The notes under the pieces: generated by a model
The model's database searches: none
The model's input: only the letters and a program-made list of their open reading frames with translations
Told to the model about the DNA's origin: nothing
NCBI GenBank assembly: GCA_964523375.1
Contig: CAZFYG010000004.1
Span: 1 to 64,000, forward strand
Origin: CAJQGY01 sp964523375
GTDB lineage: Bacteria; Pseudomonadota; Gammaproteobacteria; Magnimaribacterales; D2472
Length of the DNA: 64,000 bases
Reading direction: 5' to 3'
Shown here: piece after piece, positions 59,031 through 64,000 of the stretch
Layout of the letters: each line of letters begins with the position of its first letter
Numbering within the stretch: position 1 is the stretch's first letter
Position numbers and translations under genes: made by a program

Positions 59031-60423
59031 TAAACTCTCTTCTTAATTCAAGGTTTTTAACCCTTTCTGCTTCCCTATCAGTGTATCTGATCCAGTTGTT
59101 GGCTGTTGCTATTACTTGTTTATCTTTGTCTCTAGAGGCTTTTCCAAATTGTTTTTTTGCTTCATTAAACATTTGGAGTTCAAAATAGGCTTGCCCTAAA
59201 GTTAAATAGACTTGAGATACTTTTGATACTTTTCCTTTTTCTAATCCCTTTTTAATAGAATCGATGGCTAGCTCTAATTTATCTTCTGCAAGATATAAAT
59301 TTCCAAGCAAAACATAGTTTTTTCCGTCTTTAGACATCTTGGCAGCTTTCTCTAAGATAGGAATAGCTGTATCTATTTCTTGAGACATTCTCCAAGCGTC
59401 TGCTAAAAGTCTTAGATTTTTTGCATTATCTTTAACTACGACAACTAAAGTTTCTTCTTTTGTCTCTTCATTGATCTTAAGAACTTTTTTTACTCTTCCT
59501 GCTTCAAGAACTTTTGCAGCCTGGTAAGGATTTTGGTTTAAAAGAAGTAGCTGGGCCAATGTGACATACTCAGTTTCTTTGTCTAGCAAATCTTTTAAAT
59601 ATGCTGAATTTAAGGTAACCATGAAATCTTTTTCTCTATCAAGCTGTCCGTATGATTGGCCAAGACGAACAAAATATGCTTTCTTAGGGTATAAGTTGAC
59701 CAATATTTCATATATGGCAACTTGCTTTAAAATTGCCTTCTTTGGGCCTATTTTATTTTTTAGCTCTTCAACAGAAGCAATAACTGTCATGTACCAGTTT
59801 TCTTTAGGCTTGTAGCCCTCTTCTTCGGCAAGTGTGATTGCCTTTTCCATGTTGAGTAAAGCCTTATCGTAATCATCAAGCTGATAATACGCTCCAGCTA
59901 ATATTGACCATGACTGAGCTGTGATCTTCTCTACCTGTGACATCCATTCCAAAATAAGATCAACTGCTTTTTGATGCTGTCCTTCGCTCATGTATAACTG
60001 AGCTAAATATAACAACCCCGCATTCCTTAAACCCAATGTCACTTCTGGTTCACTTATAAGCTTGTTATAAGAATTGATAGCTAGTTGAACTTCTTCATCA
60101 ACAATATAAAGATAGCCCCACGAGTTCCACACCACAGATCTATCATAGCTTTTTAAATTTTCAGCATTATCTCTTAACTCACCAAGCAATTCTTTAGCTG
60201 TATCATAGTCTGGGTCTTCTTTGCCTGTTTCTTCGTTTATTCTTTCTAGGGCCTCATATACTTTTGCCATTTTTTTAGCAGTAGATGATTGCAGTGCCCT
60301 AGCTTTTTTATACTTAATTTTTTGTTCAGACTTAGCATTAGCTGACTGAGCTAACATTTCAAAAGATACTACTGTTAAACAGAGTGATAAAAATAAAGTT
60401 TGGAAGAATTTAGTTCTAATCAT
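59017..60423 (-). CDS. TPR protein of the TonB operon
   Basis: The 468-residue protein has a signal peptide (about 1-26, ending LAQSANA) and several tetratricopeptide repeats (AITLAEEEGYKPKENWY and the YDKALLNMEKAI and LELAIDSIKKGLEKG units). It lies one base downstream of tonB in the same operon. In Vibrio-type TonB2 systems a TPR protein also follows tonB, though its job there is not clear. Periplasmic scaffolding of the TonB complex is a reasonable inference. Confidence 0.85.
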   Translation of the reverse strand: MIRTKFFQTLFLSLCLTVVSFEMLAQSANAKSEQKIKYKKARALQSSTAKKMAKVYEALERINEETGKEDPDYDTAKELLGELRDNAENLKSYDRSVVWNSWGYLYIVDEEVQLAINSYNKLISEPEVTLGLRNAGLLYLAQLYMSEGQHQKAVDLILEWMSQVEKITAQSWSILAGAYYQLDDYDKALLNMEKAITLAEEEGYKPKENWYMTVIASVEELKNKIGPKKAILKQVAIYEILVNLYPKKAYFVRLGQSYGQLDREKDFMVTLNSAYLKDLLDKETEYVTLAQLLLLNQNPYQAAKVLEAGRVKKVLKINEETKEETLVVVVKDNAKNLRLLADAWRMSQEIDTAIPILEKAAKMSKDGKNYVLLGNLYLAEDKLELAIDSIKKGLEKGKVSKVSQVYLTLGQAYFELQMFNEAKKQFGKASRDKDKQVIATANNWIRYTDREAERVKNLELRREFIKNS

Positions 60424-61121
60424 TAATCATCCTCAGCTAAAATAAATGTAAATCTATGTAGAACATCCTCAACAGACGTTGCCTTGCCATCTACAACCTT
60501 TGGTTTATATTTTAGTTTAAGGGCTGCTCGTGCGGAAGCGCTATTAAAAATGGTGCATGGTCTAAACTCTGTTTCTGGATTTTGTGGATCTCCACACATC
60601 CCTTCAACTGGAACCACATCCTCCACCGTTCCACTGTCGGTAATTGTAAACCTAACAAGTGCGTAACCCTGAGTTCCCCTTTCTTGCGCTCTTCTAGGGT
60701 AAATAGGAGTCACTTTGAAAAGAGGTATGTACTCTCCATCTCTAAAAAAAGACCCGCCTGTCATTTTTTGTGCCTTAGGCTTACTAATTGTTACATCTAA
60801 ACCAGCTAAAGGTTGGAGATCTACATCAGGCTGGGCAATATCTTCTGGCTGCTCATCAGGCTTCTCTGGTTTATCAACCTCTGTCATGAAAGTTTCTATC
60901 TGCCTCTCTGGCATAACAATGTCGGCAAGTTTGACTGATTTATCCTCTTTTATTCCGCTATCGCCAAGAGAAATAAGTAAGACCATTATTGAGAAAAGAA
61001 CTGTGGTTATAAGGACTGAAAATCCTATCCCAGCTACCCATTTATTTGCATTAAATGCTGATATGTATATAGCATGGAGCGCTTTCAGAGGGACTGAAAA
61101 AATCTTAAGAACTGACTGCAT
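60423..61121 (-). CDS. tonB: TonB family energy transducer
   Basis: TonB carries proton-motive-force energy from ExbBD to outer-membrane receptors. The 232-residue protein has an N-terminal membrane anchor (about residues 31-52), a Pro/Glu-rich spacer (DKPEKPDEQPEDIAQPDVDL), and a C-terminal TonB domain (TPIYPRRAQERGTQGYALVRF, in part; NSASARAALKLKYKP). The spacer is short. Two cysteines in the C-terminal domain (GMCGDP, RPCTIF) could form a disulfide. Confidence 0.93.
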   Translation of the reverse strand: MQSVLKIFSVPLKALHAIYISAFNANKWVAGIGFSVLITTVLFSIMVLLISLGDSGIKEDKSVKLADIVMPERQIETFMTEVDKPEKPDEQPEDIAQPDVDLQPLAGLDVTISKPKAQKMTGGSFFRDGEYIPLFKVTPIYPRRAQERGTQGYALVRFTITDSGTVEDVVPVEGMCGDPQNPETEFRPCTIFNSASARAALKLKYKPKVVDGKATSVEDVLHRFTFILAEDD

Positions 61122-61130
61122 ATTTTTAAT

Positions 61131-61541
61131 TTATTTTGGCTCTGAAGCTAAAGAAATTGCTGTAACTCCAGCCTCTCTTGCTCCATCCATCACTTTAATT
61201 ATTGTATCAGCAACTGCTTTTTCATCTGCTTGGATTACAACTGAGCCTTGAGGATTGTCAGCTAACATTTTTACAACGTTTGCTTTTACTTGTCTCACAT
61301 CGATTCTTCTTCCATCCATCCAAACCTCACCAGTAGAACCTACAGCTATAAGTATAGCGGCATTTTCTTGAGTCTCAGCCGTATCAGAATCAGGTCTATT
61401 AATCTCAAGACCTGGCTCTTTAATAAAGTTAGCTGTAACGATAAAAAAGATAAGCATGATGAAAACCACATCAAGCATAGGCGTTAAATTTATTTCACTA
61501 TCCTCTTCCTTAACTGCTGTTGTTATTGCATTTCTTCTCAT
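61131..61541 (-). CDS. exbD: ExbD biopolymer transport protein
   Basis: The 136-residue protein has the ExbD/TolR arrangement: a short cytoplasmic start, EINLTPMLDVVFIMLIFFIV with the proton-path Asp in the single membrane helix, and a periplasmic domain (GLEINRPDS; SVVIQADEKAVADTII). It would pair with ExbB in the proton channel. It is 8 bases from exbB and 9 bases from tonB. Confidence 0.95.
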   Translation of the reverse strand: MRRNAITTAVKEEDSEINLTPMLDVVFIMLIFFIVTANFIKEPGLEINRPDSDTAETQENAAILIAVGSTGEVWMDGRRIDVRQVKANVVKMLADNPQGSVVIQADEKAVADTIIKVMDGAREAGVTAISLASEPK

Positions 61542-61549
61542 AAATACTC

Positions 61550-62080
61550 CTATAGTTCTCTTTTAATTAGATTATTAAGATCTGATTCATGTTTCTCACT
61601 TGCACTAGTTAAATATATGCTTATAAAAACCCCCGAAAGTGCAACTACCATTCCAGCCATAGTGGGAAGAGTTGCTTTAGAAACACCTCCTGCCATAGCC
61701 CTGGCATCACCACCCCCATTAAAGGCCATTACTTGGAAAACTTCTATCATTCCTGTAACAGTTCCTAAAAGACCAAAAAGCGGTGCAAGCATTACACACG
61801 TTTGTATCATGGTCATATTTTTATTTATTTGTATTTTTGCCTCAGATATTAATTTCTCTCTTATTTGAAGGGCATGCCAAGATGTTTTATCTTTACGTGT
61901 GTTCCACTTTTCAGCAAGAGTCTTCACATAAACATTATGGCCATGTGAGAAATACCATATTCTTTCAAATATCATGCCCCACATAAAAAATACCAATATA
62001 GCAATTAGCCAAAGCACACTTCCGCCAGCTTCCATAAAATCTCTTATGGATGAAAGTGCTTCTACGAGTGCATATGGCAT
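61550..62080 (-). CDS. exbB: ExbB/TolQ family proton channel subunit
   Basis: The 176-residue protein has three predicted membrane helices and the family signature APLFGLLGTVTGMIEVFQVMA. It is the short ExbB of the operon. Its partner ExbD follows. This is one of two ExbB-like genes here; the other is the longer protein upstream. Confidence 0.94.
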   Translation of the reverse strand: MPYALVEALSSIRDFMEAGGSVLWLIAILVFFMWGMIFERIWYFSHGHNVYVKTLAEKWNTRKDKTSWHALQIREKLISEAKIQINKNMTMIQTCVMLAPLFGLLGTVTGMIEVFQVMAFNGGGDARAMAGGVSKATLPTMAGMVVALSGVFISIYLTSASEKHESDLNNLIKREL

Positions 62081-62088
62081 TCTACTTC

Positions 62089-63474
62089 CTACTTAGCTTC
62101 AGAGTGTTCAGCCAAAATACCTGTACTTTGCTCTTCTAATGTACTAATTATTCCTCTAGCAGATGATGCTGTAAAGGAATGAAGAAGAGTTGTTGGTATA
62201 GCAACTAACAAACCTAAAACTGTTGTTACAAGAGCCTGGGAAATACCTCCAGCCATAAGCTTTGGATCTCCTGTTCCATATAACGTAATCATTTGGAAAG
62301 TAACGATCATACCGGTTACGGTTCCTAGCAAGCCTGCTAGTGGTGCCACAACAGAGATAATCCTAACTGCACCAATCCATCTTTCTATAGCTGGTCTTTC
62401 TGCCATTATTGCTTCTGCAAGTTTTAGCTCTAAAGTATCAATATCTTTTTCAAAATTATCTTGCCCAACCTTTAAAACTCTTCCAAGTGGATTTCTTGGA
62501 TCAGCAGCTTTTGAGCTAGCTTGATTTTTTACAGCCCTAGCAACACCTGCAAGTTCAATAAGTTTATATATAGCTATAATAATACCAATAGTACCAACTG
62601 CAATAATTGCATATCCTACCTCTCTACCCTGTTGAGCTCTTTCAACTAAAGAAGGAGTTTGTATTAGGTTCGCTAGCAGACTGCCTCCAGTAGGACCTGT
62701 TGGGTCAATACCAAATTTAACTTGCTCTCCAGATGAAGATGCAGCGATATTTTTAGCAGTTTTTGTAAATCTTCCAGCTGGCTGTCTAGGCAAGAATGCA
62801 TACTGGCCCTTAGTAGCTGAATACTCAAGGTATTTACCGTTACATACTGCATTAAATAGACCAACTCTAACAACGTTGCATTCTGATGTTGTGCCGTCCG
62901 TATCACTTACCATTGTATTGAAACTAACTACTTGACCACTTGCAATCATTTCTCTTTGCAGCTCATACCAAAGACCTTCTATTTCTCTAATAGTAGGTAG
63001 TTCTGTTGTCTCTGACATTTTTCCTGTTAAGTCGTTAAGAAACGCAACCCTTTCTACTCCAAATTGAGCAGAGGTAAGAGAGCCTCCAAACTGAACTGCA
63101 GCCTCTCCAGCTGAACTTTGAAGATGTCCAAATAATTCGACTAAAGAACCAAGTTCTTTTTTATAAGCCTCTTCCTTAACTCTTAATGTTTCCTCATTTT
63201 TTTTGTAGTCTGCCTCGAGCTTATCAGCAATTTTTTCTTGTCTTACTAATTCTCTTTTCTCGGCAGCCAAAATTGAAGCCTGCTTATTCTTATTTGAAAG
63301 GAATTTTTTTTCTCTATCTGCATTCTCTGATTGCTCTCTTGTTTTTCCTTCTTTTACCAAGGATAGCAAAGCTTCAACAGTTGTTGGCTCTTCAACAATC
63401 ACATCATCTTGTGCGAACAAAGATGAAACTAAAGAAAAAACTAGAAAAAACGGAAGTATATTTAAATTTTTCAT
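62089..63474 (-). CDS. Long MotA/TolQ/ExbB family protein (TtpC-like)
   Basis: The 461-residue protein has a signal peptide (ending LFAQ, about 21), a coiled-coil region (about 30-120), a periplasmic middle domain, and a C-terminal ExbB-type domain with three membrane helices and APLAGLLGTVTGMIVTFQMI. This long architecture matches the TtpC-type ExbB of Vibrio TonB2 systems. It overlaps the DUF3450 gene by one base and precedes exbB by eight bases. Confidence 0.9.
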   Translation of the reverse strand: MKNLNILPFFLVFSLVSSLFAQDDVIVEEPTTVEALLSLVKEGKTREQSENADREKKFLSNKNKQASILAAEKRELVRQEKIADKLEADYKKNEETLRVKEEAYKKELGSLVELFGHLQSSAGEAAVQFGGSLTSAQFGVERVAFLNDLTGKMSETTELPTIREIEGLWYELQREMIASGQVVSFNTMVSDTDGTTSECNVVRVGLFNAVCNGKYLEYSATKGQYAFLPRQPAGRFTKTAKNIAASSSGEQVKFGIDPTGPTGGSLLANLIQTPSLVERAQQGREVGYAIIAVGTIGIIIAIYKLIELAGVARAVKNQASSKAADPRNPLGRVLKVGQDNFEKDIDTLELKLAEAIMAERPAIERWIGAVRIISVVAPLAGLLGTVTGMIVTFQMITLYGTGDPKLMAGGISQALVTTVLGLLVAIPTTLLHSFTASSARGIISTLEEQSTGILAEHSEAK

Positions 63475-64000
63475 TATGCCTCTCCTTTGATTACTGGCAT
63501 CAACAACATATCTACTGGTGTAAGTTTTTTAGCCATTCTTATGCCGTCTCTGATTGGTTTTGTATAACTTGATGGAAGATTTTCCCATTCACCAATTTCA
63601 TTATTCCAACGACCGCTAGATCTTTCATCTTTAGTCTGATAAAACATTCCCACTCTACCTATAACAAGAATGTTAACTTCTAGATCGTTATTATTAATAG
63701 ATATAGTTTGAGGGTATGTGTCAATTTTTCGCCCATACTCTGCTTCGATGTTATAGGCCTCTAGGACTTGTCTTACTTGCTCGGAAGCAGTTACTTTAGG
63801 CTTTGCTAACGATGACCTGACAACATCAATTCTATTCTGCCTTTCTTCTAATCTAAAAGGAGTATCTAGAGATATAAAACTCTCAAGGCTTTCAAGCATT
63901 CTTTGTGCTAAAGGGGGAATCTGCCTTTGCATAACAACTACTTGTACAAGCTGATCATCAAGTTTATCCATTAGCTCAAGCTGAGCTTTTATCTGAATTC
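63474..64000 (-). CDS. DUF3450 family protein (5' end beyond the window)
   Basis: The frame stays open from the stop at 63474 to the window edge, with an in-frame ATG at 63971 that is preceded by further coding sequence (IQIKAQLELMD), so the true start lies outside. The protein has a helical, coiled-coil-like beginning and the late region RVGMFYQTKDERSSGRWN. DUF3450 proteins typically precede the ExbB genes of marine TonB operons. The function is not known. Confidence 0.85.
   Translation of the reverse strand, partial: IQIKAQLELMDKLDDQLVQVVVMQRQIPPLAQRMLESLESFISLDTPFRLEERQNRIDVVRSSLAKPKVTASEQVRQVLEAYNIEAEYGRKIDTYPQTISINNNDLEVNILVIGRVGMFYQTKDERSSGRWNNEIGEWENLPSSYTKPIRDGIRMAKKLTPVDMLLMPVIKGEA

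Noticed and set aside
60715..61251. A 178-residue plus-strand frame opposite tonB and exbD
   Set aside because: It crosses two well-supported genes and has no domain signatures; tonB and exbD are clear on the minus strand.

Overview
The window is a compact, AT-rich (roughly two-thirds A+T by eye), gene-dense piece of a gammaproteobacterial chromosome. Typical gammaproteobacterial neighbourhoods are present: lptD-surA-pdxA-rsmA-apaH, gmk-rpoZ-spoT, ubiC-ubiA, yqiB-yqiA, mutY-yggX, rppH-lgt-thyA and glnL-glnG. Streamlining is strong: most genes abut or overlap by 1-14 bases, several use TTG starts, and no gene-free stretch exceeds 300 bases (the longest is about 284). This fits a streamlined marine lineage such as SAR86, which is inferred from style and synteny and not proved. 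No rRNA, phage, transposon, integron or CRISPR array was seen. One tRNA (Phe) is present.

Layout. 1-10.2 kb: a possible gene tail and a small outer-membrane protein, then a long minus-strand run reading SDR, SDR, amgK, murU, rpe, DUF192, trpE, trpG, trpD, trpC, helicase. The second SDR is split by a 100-N scaffold gap whose flanks carry the same 55 bases; collapsing the duplicate restores an intact frame. 10.3-19.9 kb: a plus-strand run with a DsbA-fold isomerase, lptD, surA, pdxA, rsmA, apaH, cca, a pteridine reductase and an APH-type kinase. 19.9-21.6 kb (minus): folK, folB, tsaD. 21.7-24.3 kb (plus): rpsU, yqeY, rph, pyrE, ribE. 24.3-33.9 kb (minus): pyrB, ridA, spoT, rpoZ, gmk, yicC, a Rossmann protein, a membrane pyrophosphatase with a clear terminator, a dicarboxylate-type symporter and a 56-residue rubredoxin. 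34-41 kb (plus): ubiC, ubiA, a COG3146-type protein, yqiB, yqiA, then a nitrogen block with a GSII-type glutamine synthetase, glnL and glnG.

41-50 kb holds a rhodanese, gpmA, mutY, yggX, tRNA-Phe, a minus-strand oxygenase cluster (AlkB-like di-iron hydroxylase, 2Fe-2S ferredoxin, small membrane protein), an intergenic region with two identical 50-base direct repeats, proline iminopeptidase, a LOG-family protein, a VOC protein, aroK and several small genes. 50-59 kb: hspQ, an aminotransferase, rmuC, an FTR1 iron permease behind a Fur-like box, dadA, a HAD phosphatase, rppH, a TauE/SafE permease, lgt, thyA and folA. 59-64 kb: a minus-strand TonB energy-transduction operon (DUF3450, long ExbB, ExbB, ExbD, TonB, TPR) that runs off the window.

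Regulation visible in the sequence: a sigma-54 promoter with an NtrC-like dyad before the glutamine synthetase, a Fur-like palindrome before the iron permease, a sigma-70 promoter before tRNA-Phe, and two strong intrinsic terminators. Most genes are core metabolism. The least explained parts are the oxygenase cluster with its repeated upstream element, the GSII/NtrBC pairing, and a few small lineage-specific proteins. I found no clear evidence of an entirely new multi-gene system.
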